Shown in pieces: positions 48,019 through 57,063 of a DNA stretch of 64,000 nucleotides (positions are counted from its first letter, which is position 1; every line of letters begins with the position of its first letter). The stretch is from Salicibibacter cibarius. Its GTDB lineage: Bacteria; Bacillota; Bacilli; Bacillales; Marinococcaceae. Location: contig NZ_CP054705.1 of NCBI RefSeq assembly GCF_016495725.1, positions 1,302,001 through 1,366,000 of the forward strand. Reading direction: 5' to 3'. The translations under genes and the position numbers were made by a program. The notes under the pieces are model-generated. The model was not told the DNA's origin, ran no database searches, and saw only the letters and a program-made list of their open reading frames with translations.

Positions 48019-48474
48019 GGGGTTTCTTCTATCTGTTGTAAAAGGGCTGGGTAGGTGGTTATTATTAATGTTATAGTAGAAAACCGGTATCTTATTGAAG
48101 GGTGATTATCACTTACTGATGATAATCAAAGGATGCTTCGACAATGTCGACACCAATGAATGATTACCTTTCTCAATCAACGGACCAAAGATTCAGAACT
48201 CCTTCGAATTATCATTCGATTTCTTAAGGTGAGTTATATGGAAGAGACCAATTTCCATGTAGTGAACGAGGAACGCCTCAGATATCATTTCACCAGGGAA
48301 TCCATGTCATGTACATTCAAGATCTGATATTTTAATTGAAGAAATTAAAGATTGACATAGTCAGAAATTACTTGTATCCTTTTAGGAAACCGGTTCACCA
48401 TTGCATGATATTAAAGTAAGCGCTTTATTGGTACATGTGCTTATCAAAAATTTAATTGGGGGATGATGTCTTAA
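48019..48474 (+). promoter_or_regulatory. Leader of the TRAP operon: promoter and CCGG operators
   Basis: No gene seen in 456 bases. TTGACA (48352-48357), 17 bases, TATCCT (48375-48380) form a promoter, and GAAACCGGTTC (48386-48396) lies just downstream of the -10, over the start site. A related AAACCGGTAT is at 48081-48090. The same palindrome recurs at 51367 and 61691, pointing to one LacI-type regulator. Confidence 0.7.
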
Positions 48475-49467
48475 ATGAAAAAACAAGCAGTACTTGTAGC
48501 TATGGTAGTAATCCTCATATTATCTGGATGTACAAATATGATCAATGCAGATGAGATGCAGCAATTTAGACTTGCTCATAGTGCGACAGAATCACATCCT
48601 GCTCATCAGTCTATGCTTTATTTTGCAGATTCAGTATATGAAAAAAGCAATGGAGATATAAATATTGAAGTATACGCAAATGAGCAACTAGGTTCTGAAC
48701 GAGAAACAGTTGAGTTACTTCAAGCTGGAGCGATAGACTTTGCCCAGTTAGGTGCTGGGAATCTGGAAAGCTTTTCAGAAACGTACTCGCTCTTTAGTTT
48801 ACCTTATCTATTTGATAATGAAGAGCATTATCATCAGGCAATGGATAGCGAAATAGCTGAATATTTTTACCAGTCAACAGAAGAAATTGGATTTAAAGGG
48901 CTATCTTACTATGATGCAGGTGCTCGTAGTTTTTATACAAATAAAGCAATTGAACGACCAGATGATTTAGCTGGTTTAAAGCTAAGAGTTCAACCTAGCG
49001 AAACAATTTTGGCAATGATGAATGCTTTTGGTGTATCTGCAACACCAATGTCTTATGGAGAAGTATATACAGGTTTGCAGCAAGGTGTTATTGACGGGGC
49101 AGAAAATAGTGAATTGAACGTAGTTAGCACGGGTCACTATGAAGTCATTTCCGATTTTAGCCATACTGAACATATCATAGCACCAGATGTCCTCAATGTA
49201 AGTAACATAACATGGGAAAATTTTTCTGAAGCAGAAAAACAAATGATTAGTGAAGCTTCTGAAGAAGCGACAGAAATGCACAAAGCTCTTTGGGCAGAAG
49301 AAACATCTAGGGCTATAGAAGAAGCTGAGGCATCAGGCATAGAATTTCATCATCCAGATAAGGAGCCTTTTATTGAAGCTGTTGAACCTTTACATGATAG
49401 GTATTCATCTAATGAAGAAACTGGTTATATTTACGAGCAGATAAGAGAATTAGTGGAAGGGGACTAA
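48475..49467 (+). CDS. dctP: TRAP transporter substrate-binding lipoprotein DctP
   Basis: A 330-residue extracytoplasmic binding protein. The N terminus has a lipobox (LILSGC, Cys near residue 19). FRLAHSATESHPAHQS, EVYANEQLGSERETVELLQAGAID, and GLKLRVQPSETILAMMNAFGVSATPM with the conserved Arg that binds the substrate carboxylate are typical DctP. Ligand is therefore an organic or sugar acid. ATG 48475 follows GGGGGATGATG. Forms dctPQM with the next two genes, expressed from the CCGG-operator promoter. Confidence 0.93.
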   Translation: MKKQAVLVAMVVILILSGCTNMINADEMQQFRLAHSATESHPAHQSMLYFADSVYEKSNGDINIEVYANEQLGSERETVELLQAGAIDFAQLGAGNLESFSETYSLFSLPYLFDNEEHYHQAMDSEIAEYFYQSTEEIGFKGLSYYDAGARSFYTNKAIERPDDLAGLKLRVQPSETILAMMNAFGVSATPMSYGEVYTGLQQGVIDGAENSELNVVSTGHYEVISDFSHTEHIIAPDVLNVSNITWENFSEAEKQMISEASEEATEMHKALWAEETSRAIEEAEASGIEFHHPDKEPFIEAVEPLHDRYSSNEETGYIYEQIRELVEGD

Positions 49468-49469
49468 AA

Positions 49470-50012
49470 ATGGAGAAATCAAAAAATATAATAGATAGAA
49501 TTCTTGAGTATTTAACATCTTCTTTATTAGGTATTATGGTGATTGTTGCATTATGGCAAGTGTGTTCTCGCTATGTATTAGACGCTCCTAGTACTTTTTC
49601 AGAAGAAGCTTTGAGATATTTACTTATATGGGTTTCAATTCTGGGTGGGGCATTAGCTTATGGAAAAAAGAAACACATGGCAATTTTAATTCTAACCAAT
49701 AAATTACCTGATGCTTTATCACGTCGGTTACAAATAATAGTTGATATGATTGTTACACTTTTTGCGATCATTGTTATGTTCATTGGGGGTTATAGAGCTG
49801 TGCTTCTTGCATTTAATCAAGCGTCTCCAGCTATGGAGTTTTTGAATGTTGGATATGTCTATATGGTGCTTCCGTTAACTAGCGTTTTTATTTTTTTCTA
49901 CGCCATTTATAACATTTACCACTCGGTGATAAGAGGTAAACAATATGTTGTTGAGAAAGATCATATAATAGAACAAAAAGAAAGTGGGAGGGAGCACACA
50001 TCATGGAATTAA
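49470..50012 (+). CDS. dctQ: TRAP transporter small permease DctQ
   Basis: A 180-residue protein with four hydrophobic helices. LLGIMVIVALWQVCSRYVL and FSEEALRYLLIWVSILGGALAYGKKKHM are the DctQ signature. Starts two bases after dctP (site GAAGGGG spans the dctP end) and overlaps dctM by ten bases. Works with DctM as Na+-driven permease. Confidence 0.92.
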   Translation: MEKSKNIIDRILEYLTSSLLGIMVIVALWQVCSRYVLDAPSTFSEEALRYLLIWVSILGGALAYGKKKHMAILILTNKLPDALSRRLQIIVDMIVTLFAIIVMFIGGYRAVLLAFNQASPAMEFLNVGYVYMVLPLTSVFIFFYAIYNIYHSVIRGKQYVVEKDHIIEQKESGREHTSWN

Positions 50013-51301
50013 TAATAGGGATTATTTTATTAGTAACTATTTTTGCGTTGCTATTAATTGGCGTACCAATTTCTTTTACTGTGGCCATAGCCTCAGCCCT
50101 TGCAATGCTTGTTTTATTCTCAGCTGATGTCGCAGTATTCACAACTGCTCAGCAAATGTTGTCTGGTTTGGATAGTTTTACCTTATTAGCCATCCCGTTT
50201 TTTATTTTAGCCGGCGTTATTATGAATAATGGTGGAATTGCACAAAGACTTATTAATTTAGCTAAAGTGTTAATTGGGAGAATGCCTGGATCTTTAGTTC
50301 ATACCAATATTGTGGGAAATATGTTATTTGGATCGTTGTCTGGATCTGCTGTGGCATCAGCTGCTGCCGTTGGGGGCGTGTTGACCCCGACTCAAAAAAA
50401 AGAAGGATACGATCCAAAGTTTACAGCAGCAGCAAATATTGCATCTGCCCCTACAGGTATGATTATCCCGCCTAGCATTGCCTTGATTGTATATTCCACA
50501 GCTAGTGGTGGTACTTCGATTGCGGCCTTATTTATAGCAGGATATATACCTGGAATACTTTGGGGATTGGCTACGCTAATAGTCGCATATATCGTATTCA
50601 AAAAGAAAAGTTACGGCGTTAACATTGATAAAATTTCTTTAAAAGAAGGCTTTAATGTATTTTTTTCTGCCTTTCCAAGTTTATTATTAATTTTCATTGT
50701 CATTGGAGGAATAGTTGCCGGTATATTTACAGCAACTGAGGCTGCTGCGATAGCAGTTCTTTACGCGAGTATCTTGTCGTTTATTTATAAAACCATTCGT
50801 GTAAAAGACATTCCTAAAATGTTAAAGGAAACAGTAGAAATGAGCGGAGTAATTATGTTTTTGGTGGCTGCTTCAACCATCTTATCGATTGCAATGACAT
50901 TTTCAGGCATACCCCCTGCTCTTAGCGAAATAATATTATCAGTTTCTGATAATTTAATTGTGATTCTTATTTTAATGAACATTATTTTATTGCTGATTGG
51001 TGCTTTTATGGATATTACGCCGGCATTGTTAATATTCACACCTATTTTTTTACCAATTGCTACAGAGCTTGGGTTAGACCCTGTACACTTTGGTATTGTG
51101 CTCGTCATGAACTTAAGCATTGGTATGATCACTCCTCCAGTGGGTAGCGTATTATTTGTAGGTAGTAATGTCGGGAAGGTTCCAATCGAATCATTAGTTA
51201 AACCTCTCTCGCTCTTTTATGTTGCGATTATAGCTATGTTGTTAGTAGTTACTTTCTTCCCTCAGATTAGCATGTTTCTACCTAATTTATTCGAGATATA
51301 A
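50003..51301 (+). CDS. dctM: TRAP transporter large permease DctM
   Basis: A 432-residue permease with about 12 hydrophobic helices of the IT superfamily. GVPISFTVAIASALAML, LLAIPFFILAGVIMNNGGIA, GSLSGSAVASAAAVGGVL, FTATEAAAIAVLYA and MITPPVGSVLFVGS are DctM signatures. ATG 50003 follows GGGAGGGAGC inside the dctQ end. Completes the TRAP system. Confidence 0.94.
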   Translation: MELIIGIILLVTIFALLLIGVPISFTVAIASALAMLVLFSADVAVFTTAQQMLSGLDSFTLLAIPFFILAGVIMNNGGIAQRLINLAKVLIGRMPGSLVHTNIVGNMLFGSLSGSAVASAAAVGGVLTPTQKKEGYDPKFTAAANIASAPTGMIIPPSIALIVYSTASGGTSIAALFIAGYIPGILWGLATLIVAYIVFKKKSYGVNIDKISLKEGFNVFFSAFPSLLLIFIVIGGIVAGIFTATEAAAIAVLYASILSFIYKTIRVKDIPKMLKETVEMSGVIMFLVAASTILSIAMTFSGIPPALSEIILSVSDNLIVILILMNIILLLIGAFMDITPALLIFTPIFLPIATELGLDPVHFGIVLVMNLSIGMITPPVGSVLFVGSNVGKVPIESLVKPLSLFYVAIIAMLLVVTFFPQISMFLPNLFEI

Positions 51302-51331
51302 ATAAAAATTAATTTGTAAAGACAAAAGGTA

Positions 51332-51377
51332 TTGATTTTATTCAATGAATCTTTTACTATAATAGGAAACCGGTATC
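51332..51377 (+). promoter_or_regulatory. Internal promoter with CCGG operator before the cupin gene
   Basis: TTGATT (51332-51337), 17 bases, TACTAT (51355-51360), then GGAAACCGGTATC at 51365-51377 at the expected start site. Same layout as at 48352-48396. A further ATACCGGTTTATT is at 51779-51791 ahead of the CoA-transferase gene. Confidence 0.65.
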
Positions 51378-51397
51378 TTATTATGGAGATGATTTTT

Positions 51398-51763
51398 ATG
51401 AAAACGATTAACTTAGCAGACATACCTGGGATGACATTTCCAACAGGACGTTACACAAGGGTAATGATTGGCGCTGATAGCCCGATCCAGGCAGAAAATT
51501 TTACGATGGGGTACGTGAAAGTGAACCCTCAAGGCTCTGTACCCAAACATGTACATGAGCAAGAAGAAGTTTATTTTATTGCCGAAGGAAATGGGAGAAT
51601 AGAAGTAGGCAATGAGGTGAAGGAGGTTAGTGCTGGAACGTCAATATATATTCCTTCTAACGTTCCTCACGAATTGGTTAATACAGGGAATGAAACAATG
51701 ACAATGATATTTGTTTACTCACCTGCTGGTACAGTAGATCATTGGGATGAAGAGCGAAAATAA
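51398..51763 (+). CDS. Cupin domain protein
   Basis: A 121-residue single-domain cupin. The metal-binding motif 1 reads PKHVHEQEEVYFIAEG (His, His, Glu) and motif 2 IPSNVPHELVNTG (His). ATG 51398 lies about nine bases after GGAG and downstream of the CCGG operator; an in-frame GTG-free extension to 51332 would run through the promoter and is rejected. Such cupins can be isomerases, lyases or binding proteins of sugar acids. First gene after the TRAP operon. Confidence 0.75.
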   Translation: MKTINLADIPGMTFPTGRYTRVMIGADSPIQAENFTMGYVKVNPQGSVPKHVHEQEEVYFIAEGNGRIEVGNEVKEVSAGTSIYIPSNVPHELVNTGNETMTMIFVYSPAGTVDHWDEERK

Positions 51764-51809
51764 AAGGGCTGAAAAATATACCGGTTTATTACATGAGGAG
51801 GAATAAAAA

Positions 51810-53012
51810 ATGCTAAATAATGTTAAAGTACTTAGTTTCACTCATTTTTTACAGGGGCCTTCTGCAGTGCAAATGTTAGGGGATTTAGGCGCTGATGTTG
51901 TGAAAATCGAAAACCCTAAAGGTGCTTATGAGCGTCATTGGTCGGGATTAAATTCCTTTTTAGGGGATGAAAGCGTTTTTTATCTTATGGCTGGACGTAA
52001 CCAGAGAAGTTTAAGTATTAATTTACGTACAGAAGAAGGAAAAGAAATCGTTAAAAAGATGGTAGCGGACGCTGATGTGATTGTTGAGAACTTTAGGCCT
52101 GGTGTGATGGAAAGATTAGGATTTGGTTATCAAGACGTCGCAAAGATCAATCCAGGTATTGTTTACTGCTCTTGTACTGGCTTTGGTTCAAGTGGTCCTT
52201 ATAAAGATCGTCCAGGTCAAGATTTACTCGTGCAAGCAATGAGTGGTATTGCGAGTCTTAACGGTCGGAAGCAAGATCCTCCATCCCCAATTGGGACTGC
52301 TGCTGTAGATCAACATGCTGCTGTTTTAGCTGTCGTTGGTGTTCTTGCAGCACTTTATGAGCGTGAGCACACTGGAAAAGGGAAAAAAGTCGAGAGTAAC
52401 CTGCTGAATGCCGCCCTAGATATGCAGATTGAACCGTTTAATTATCACTTAAATAAATTCCATTTATATGACAGAAGCGAGACGGGAATTTCTTCAAGAT
52501 TCCATCAAGCACCTTACGGAGTGTTTGAAACAAAGGATGGATATATATGCATTTCATTACCTTCGTTAGATAAATTGGCAAAAGCGCTAAACGATGATCA
52601 ATTCTTACAATGGGGATATGATGAACAATTTGAGAAACGCGAAGAAATTAATCAACAAGTAGCCATGAATATTAGACAGCAAACTACTAATTATTGGATA
52701 GATACCTTTTCAGAATTTGATATCTGGCACTCAATGGTAAATGATTATGAAGAGGTTGAAAATGATCCACAAGTTGAATGGAATAAAAATATTATGGAAT
52801 TTGAACATACGAACGGAGAAAAAGTCCGTGTGCTTTCCCATCCGGTTCGATATGACGATGAGACATTGCCGTTGTATAAATTGCCGCCAAAACTTGGGGA
52901 GGATACAGATGAAATACTGAAGGAATTAAACTACGCCGATGAAGATATTGCAGACTTTAAAAATAAAAATGTTGTAGAAAGTCTGAAGGTTAAAGATAGC
53001 TCTAACCAATGA
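51810..53012 (+). CDS. CaiB/BaiF family CoA-transferase
   Basis: A 400-residue class III CoA-transferase, about the usual length. FTHFLQGPSAVQMLGDLGADV and VENFRPGVMERLG are family motifs, and Asp138 in RPGQDLLVQAMSG is at the position of the acyl-enzyme Asp. It moves CoA between carboxylic acids, activating the pathway substrate. ATG 51810 follows GAGGAGG. Its presence with an acyl-CoA dehydrogenase and a crotonase shows that the degraded acid passes through CoA thioesters. Confidence 0.88.
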   Translation: MLNNVKVLSFTHFLQGPSAVQMLGDLGADVVKIENPKGAYERHWSGLNSFLGDESVFYLMAGRNQRSLSINLRTEEGKEIVKKMVADADVIVENFRPGVMERLGFGYQDVAKINPGIVYCSCTGFGSSGPYKDRPGQDLLVQAMSGIASLNGRKQDPPSPIGTAAVDQHAAVLAVVGVLAALYEREHTGKGKKVESNLLNAALDMQIEPFNYHLNKFHLYDRSETGISSRFHQAPYGVFETKDGYICISLPSLDKLAKALNDDQFLQWGYDEQFEKREEINQQVAMNIRQQTTNYWIDTFSEFDIWHSMVNDYEEVENDPQVEWNKNIMEFEHTNGEKVRVLSHPVRYDDETLPLYKLPPKLGEDTDEILKELNYADEDIADFKNKNVVESLKVKDSSNQ

Positions 53013-53030
53013 AGAGAAAGGATTTAAATA

Positions 53031-54050
53031 ATGCAAAAGACGTTAAACATCGGGGTAATTGGTAGTGGTGCAATATCAACGGCTCACTTTGAAGCCATTG
53101 ACAAAGTGGACACACTTAAGTTGATGGGCGTTGCCTCAAAATCTATTGAAGATGCGAACGAGATTGCGGAAAAACAAGGATGCAAGGTATATGATGATGC
53201 CATTCATTTAATTGAAGATCCTGCAATTGAAGTAGTCATTCTTCTGACTCCACCTGGGGTTCATCATGATTTTATACTTCGCAGTATTCAAAATGAGAAG
53301 CATTTAATTGTTGAGAAGCCATTAGGTGTAAGTTTAGAACATATTGACCAATACATTCAGTATGCTCAAAAGGTAGGAGTCACATTATCTGTGATTTCGC
53401 AACACCGTTTTGATGAAGCATCAAGTTTTATTAGAAAAAAGATTGATCAATCTCTGCTTGGAGATATTAAAGGGGGGAGTTGCGAAGTTTTATGGTACCG
53501 GGAACAAGATTATTATAATGAATGGCGAAAGAAAAAAACTTTATCTGGTGGTGGTGTACTAGCGATACAAGCCATCCACACCATTGATTTAATGCTTTGG
53601 TATTTGGGGGATGTCAAAGGAGTGAAGGCATACACAGGAACCACCGGTCACACGGATATTGATGTCGAGGATATTGCAGCGGCATGTATCGAGTTTGAAG
53701 AAGGGAAACTGGCAACGATTAATGCAACGACAACTGCATATCCCGGATACCCAGCTCGTCTTACTCTATTTGGTAAAGATGGGTCTGTGACCTTGGCATC
53801 TGACGAAATCCAATATTATCAGTCAAGACATGAGCAAGAAAGTTATAAGGCTAATGGAGACGTGAATCAAACAGTTGATGGGCCAGCTGCTGTTTCAGTG
53901 TCGTCCTTTGTGAAGCAGTATAAAGATATTTATAAAGCTATTCAAAACGGCGAAAGTCCCCTTGTTTCTGGTGAGGAAGCCAGAAAAGCTTATGCATTAA
54001 TTGATGCTATTTATCAGTCTGCTCATACAGGTCGAGAAATCAGGTTATAG
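53031..54050 (+). CDS. Gfo/Idh/MocA family oxidoreductase
   Basis: A 339-residue NAD(P)-dependent oxidoreductase. The Rossmann start NIGVIGSGAISTAH, LIVEKPLGVSLEH with the catalytic Lys of EKP, and GGGVLAIQAIHTIDLMLWYLG are typical of the family acting on sugars, inositols and sugar acids. ATG 53031 has AGAAAGGA upstream. It lies between the CoA-transferase and the DUF993 gene with short gaps in the same direction. Confidence 0.88.
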   Translation: MQKTLNIGVIGSGAISTAHFEAIDKVDTLKLMGVASKSIEDANEIAEKQGCKVYDDAIHLIEDPAIEVVILLTPPGVHHDFILRSIQNEKHLIVEKPLGVSLEHIDQYIQYAQKVGVTLSVISQHRFDEASSFIRKKIDQSLLGDIKGGSCEVLWYREQDYYNEWRKKKTLSGGGVLAIQAIHTIDLMLWYLGDVKGVKAYTGTTGHTDIDVEDIAAACIEFEEGKLATINATTTAYPGYPARLTLFGKDGSVTLASDEIQYYQSRHEQESYKANGDVNQTVDGPAAVSVSSFVKQYKDIYKAIQNGESPLVSGEEARKAYALIDAIYQSAHTGREIRL

Positions 54051-54061
54051 GAGGTTTAAAA

Positions 54062-55234
54062 TTGAAAACTACAAGAAATATTGTATTGCCAACGTCAAAT
54101 AAAGAACAGTACTCCTACGAACTTGCAAATACAGAGCCCATTAATTTTGTAGGAAAATCATTGGAGAAGAGAAAGGCTTATGCTGCCTCCCATGTGGTAG
54201 CTGACCCTTTACCTGTTCAGGGAGAAATTACAGGAGAAGCAATCGATTGGGAAGCTACTTTAAATTATAGGCATTATCTTTGGGAACATGGATTCGGTGT
54301 AGCTGAAGCCATGGATACAGCTCAAAGGGGTATGGGTCTTGATTATAAGTTAGCGAAAGACCTCATTGCACGATCTGCTAAAGAGGCACATTCAGTAGGC
54401 GGAGATATTGCATCAGGTGTAGGGACGGACCAGTTAGATATTAATGACTTGTCTTTAAATCTAGAAAAAATTGAAAAGGCTTATTTGGAACAATGTGAAT
54501 TTGTGGAAAAAAAAGGAAGTAAGATTATCCTTATGTCGAGTCGAGCACTAGCGCAGGTCGCAAATAAGCCTGAAGACTATAGACAAGTGTATGGAAATAT
54601 CCTTTCTAATGTTAAGCATCCTGTAATTTTGCACTGGCTCGGTGAGATGTTTGATCCGAATCTACAAGGTTATTGGGGATGGGAAGATCTAGATCAAGCG
54701 ATGGAGGTCTGCTTATCCATCTTGCATGAGTATAAACATAAAATAGATGGCATTAAGATTTCATTACTTGACGAAAATCTTGAAATTAAAATGAGGCGTC
54801 TTTTACCTGAAGGTGTCTTCATGTACACGGGAGATGATTTTAATTATCCTTCTCTGATTAAGGGAGATGAACAAGGGTTTAGTCACGCCCTATTAGGGAT
54901 TTTCAATGGTATTGCTCCTGTTGCTGCTAAAGCTCTTCAAGCCCTAGATCGCGGAGATATCGAATCCTATGATCAACTATTAGAACCGACGGTACCTTTA
55001 GCGCGCCACATCTTCCAAACACCGACATTTTATTATAAATCGGGCCTTACATTCCTAGCATTTTTAAATGGTCATCAAAATCATTTTAAAATGCTTGGAG
55101 GCCATGAATCTGCGCGTTCAACAATGCATTACATTGAACTTTTCAAATTAGCTGATCGTGCGAATCTTCTACGTGTTCCAGATCTTGCTATTCATAGAAT
55201 GAAAGAACTTCTTTCACTAGCTGGTCTTAGATAA
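54062..55234 (+). CDS. DUF993 family, dihydrodipicolinate synthase-like
   Basis: A 390-residue protein I recognise as DUF993, distantly related to DapA/NAL TIM-barrel aldolases. DWEATLNYRHYLWEHGFGVAEAMDTAQRG (cited by its ends), DGIKISLLDE with a candidate Schiff-base Lys, and MYTGDDFNYPSLI are visible. Members often sit beside Gfo/Idh/MocA oxidoreductases in sugar-catabolic loci; the reaction is not established. Start TTG 54062 after AGGAGG. In this pathway it could carry out an aldol cleavage. Confidence 0.75.
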   Translation: MKTTRNIVLPTSNKEQYSYELANTEPINFVGKSLEKRKAYAASHVVADPLPVQGEITGEAIDWEATLNYRHYLWEHGFGVAEAMDTAQRGMGLDYKLAKDLIARSAKEAHSVGGDIASGVGTDQLDINDLSLNLEKIEKAYLEQCEFVEKKGSKIILMSSRALAQVANKPEDYRQVYGNILSNVKHPVILHWLGEMFDPNLQGYWGWEDLDQAMEVCLSILHEYKHKIDGIKISLLDENLEIKMRRLLPEGVFMYTGDDFNYPSLIKGDEQGFSHALLGIFNGIAPVAAKALQALDRGDIESYDQLLEPTVPLARHIFQTPTFYYKSGLTFLAFLNGHQNHFKMLGGHESARSTMHYIELFKLADRANLLRVPDLAIHRMKELLSLAGLR

Positions 55235-55256
55235 ACAATTAGTAGAGGTGAAAAGA

Positions 55257-56018
55257 ATGGGTGAAGTATCATTAGAAATCGATGATAACGGAATTGCCAC
55301 TGTTTTATTAAACTATCCGGCGAAACGAAATATATTGAGCAACCATATGATTGAAAAATTGGAGCACGTCATCAGTAAGCTGAAAAATGACCCCGATGTT
55401 AAAGTTCTTGTGCTTCGATCTTCGGACCAAAGATTCTTCTCTGCGGGTGGCGATGTTAAAGAGTGGAAAGATTATTCTAAACAACAAGCTTATCGTGAAG
55501 GAAATAGAGGAGGGAAAGTTTTTGCAGATCTCGAAGACTTACCTTTTGTAACGATTGCTGCAATTAGTGGAGCGTGCCTAGGGGGAGGTTGCGAACTTGC
55601 GTTAGCCTGTGATATCCGGGTAGCAACTGAAGATTCCACCTTTGGACAACCAGAAATAACATTAGGAAACGGTCCGAGTTGGGGTGGTTACTATCGACTT
55701 GCTCGTAAGGTTGGGATTTCTCGTGCAAAAGAAATGATTTTACTGGGGGAAATGTACAACGCTAATCAAGCGTATAATTTTGACCTTATTCAAAGAATTT
55801 ATCCATCGTGGGACACACTACTAGAAGAAGTTAGGGAAATGTCCGGACGACTGGCAGAAGATGTTTATGCAGCCTCTATTTCCAAGCAAATCTTAAATCA
55901 AGTTGAACAAGGGATGATACCCAATCAACTTGCAATAGATGGACTGAGTGCCTCTTCATTTGCTCAAACCGCAACATCTGTTGAAAGAAAAGCAGCGTTT
56001 TTAAATAGAAAGAAATGA
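55257..56018 (+). CDS. Enoyl-CoA hydratase/isomerase family protein
   Basis: A 253-residue crotonase. FSAGGDVKEWKDY forms the first oxyanion half, ISGACLGGGCELALACDIR and TFGQPEITLGNGPSWGG the second; both glutamates of hydratases (in GCELA and QPEI) are present, so hydration of an enoyl-CoA is likely. ATG 55257 lies after AGAGGTGA; an upstream GTG 55248 is inside the site. Partner of the acyl-CoA dehydrogenase downstream. Confidence 0.85.
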   Translation: MGEVSLEIDDNGIATVLLNYPAKRNILSNHMIEKLEHVISKLKNDPDVKVLVLRSSDQRFFSAGGDVKEWKDYSKQQAYREGNRGGKVFADLEDLPFVTIAAISGACLGGGCELALACDIRVATEDSTFGQPEITLGNGPSWGGYYRLARKVGISRAKEMILLGEMYNANQAYNFDLIQRIYPSWDTLLEEVREMSGRLAEDVYAASISKQILNQVEQGMIPNQLAIDGLSASSFAQTATSVERKAAFLNRKK

Positions 56019-56045
56019 TAGCAGTTTCGAGAGAAGGTGATGAAG

Positions 56046-57063
56046 GTGAAGGCGGTTCAGATTGACGCCCCAGAGTCATTAAAATTTATTTATCGTCCAC
56101 AACCTGATCTTCAATCAAATGAAGTGCTAATAAAGGTAAAAGTCGTTGGTATCTGTGGTACTGACTTGAAGCTTTATGATGGTACTATTTCCTACCTTAA
56201 AGACGGTTCCCTTACACTGCCCCTGGTCCCTGGACATGAATGGTCAGGTGAAGTTTTTAAAGTAGGCTCATCATTAAGTAAGTTTAAGGTAGGGGAACGT
56301 GTAACTGGGGAATGTCATATTGGTTGTGGAAGTTGTGAAGATTGCCGAAATGGACAAACCAATATTTGCTATCATCGTGAAAGGATTGGAATCTTTCAGA
56401 ATGGTGCATTGTCTGATTATATTGTTTTGCCTGAGCGTGCAGTGCATACCATTCCTGATGAAGTAACGGATGTTGAAGGTGCAATGATTGAGCCACTAAC
56501 AGTTGCCCTACATGCATTGGATAAATTAGACCGAGTTGCTGGATCACGTTTACTAGTGTATGGATTAGGACCTATCGGACTGCTAATTAGTCAGGTAGCA
56601 AAAAGTATGGGCGCAACTACAATTATTGGGGTGGATATCAATGAAACTGCCTTGAGGAGAGGTAAAAATTTCGAATGTGATGAGATTATCAATTCGAAGA
56701 AAGAAAATGTAAAAGAAAGAGTATTGTCTCTTACGAACCAAGAAGGACCGGATATTATTGTTGAGGCAACAGGCGTAAGCGATTTGTTAGTTCAAGCGGT
56801 AGATTTGATTCGTTCAGGAGGACAACTTTCTCTTATAGGATTATTTAGTGAAAAAGCTGACCTCGATCCTAATCAACTCATCACAAAAGACGTTAAGATT
56901 ATAGGTAATATGGCAAGTAGTGCTAGGATTTGGCAACGTGCCAATCGCATTAGTCGCCACTAAGAGGGTGGATATTAGAAAGCTTGTTACGCATACTTTT
57001 TTATTGGAAAAAGTAGAAGAGGCTTTCTTAAGTGCATGGGGAAAGAAAGATAATACATGTAAG
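56046..57063 (+). pseudogene. Zinc alcohol dehydrogenase (MDR), frameshifted and IS-interrupted
   Basis: A GroES-like medium-chain dehydrogenase. GICGTDLKLYDG and VPGHEWSGEV give catalytic zinc ligands, GCGSCEDCRNGQTNIC the structural zinc Cys, VYGLGPIGLL the NAD loop. A one-base insertion near 56942-56946 ends the first frame at 56963; the next frame continues the family C terminus (IALVATKRVDIRKLVTHTF...EKVEEAFLSAWGKKDNTCK) up to the IS at 57064. After the IS, 58590-58614 restores ...K V M I Q L stop. So the gene was intact in length before the IS hit four to five codons from its end. Start GTG 56046 has AAGG eight bases upstream. Either defect could be recent, and the frameshift could be a sequencing error. 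Confidence 0.85.
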
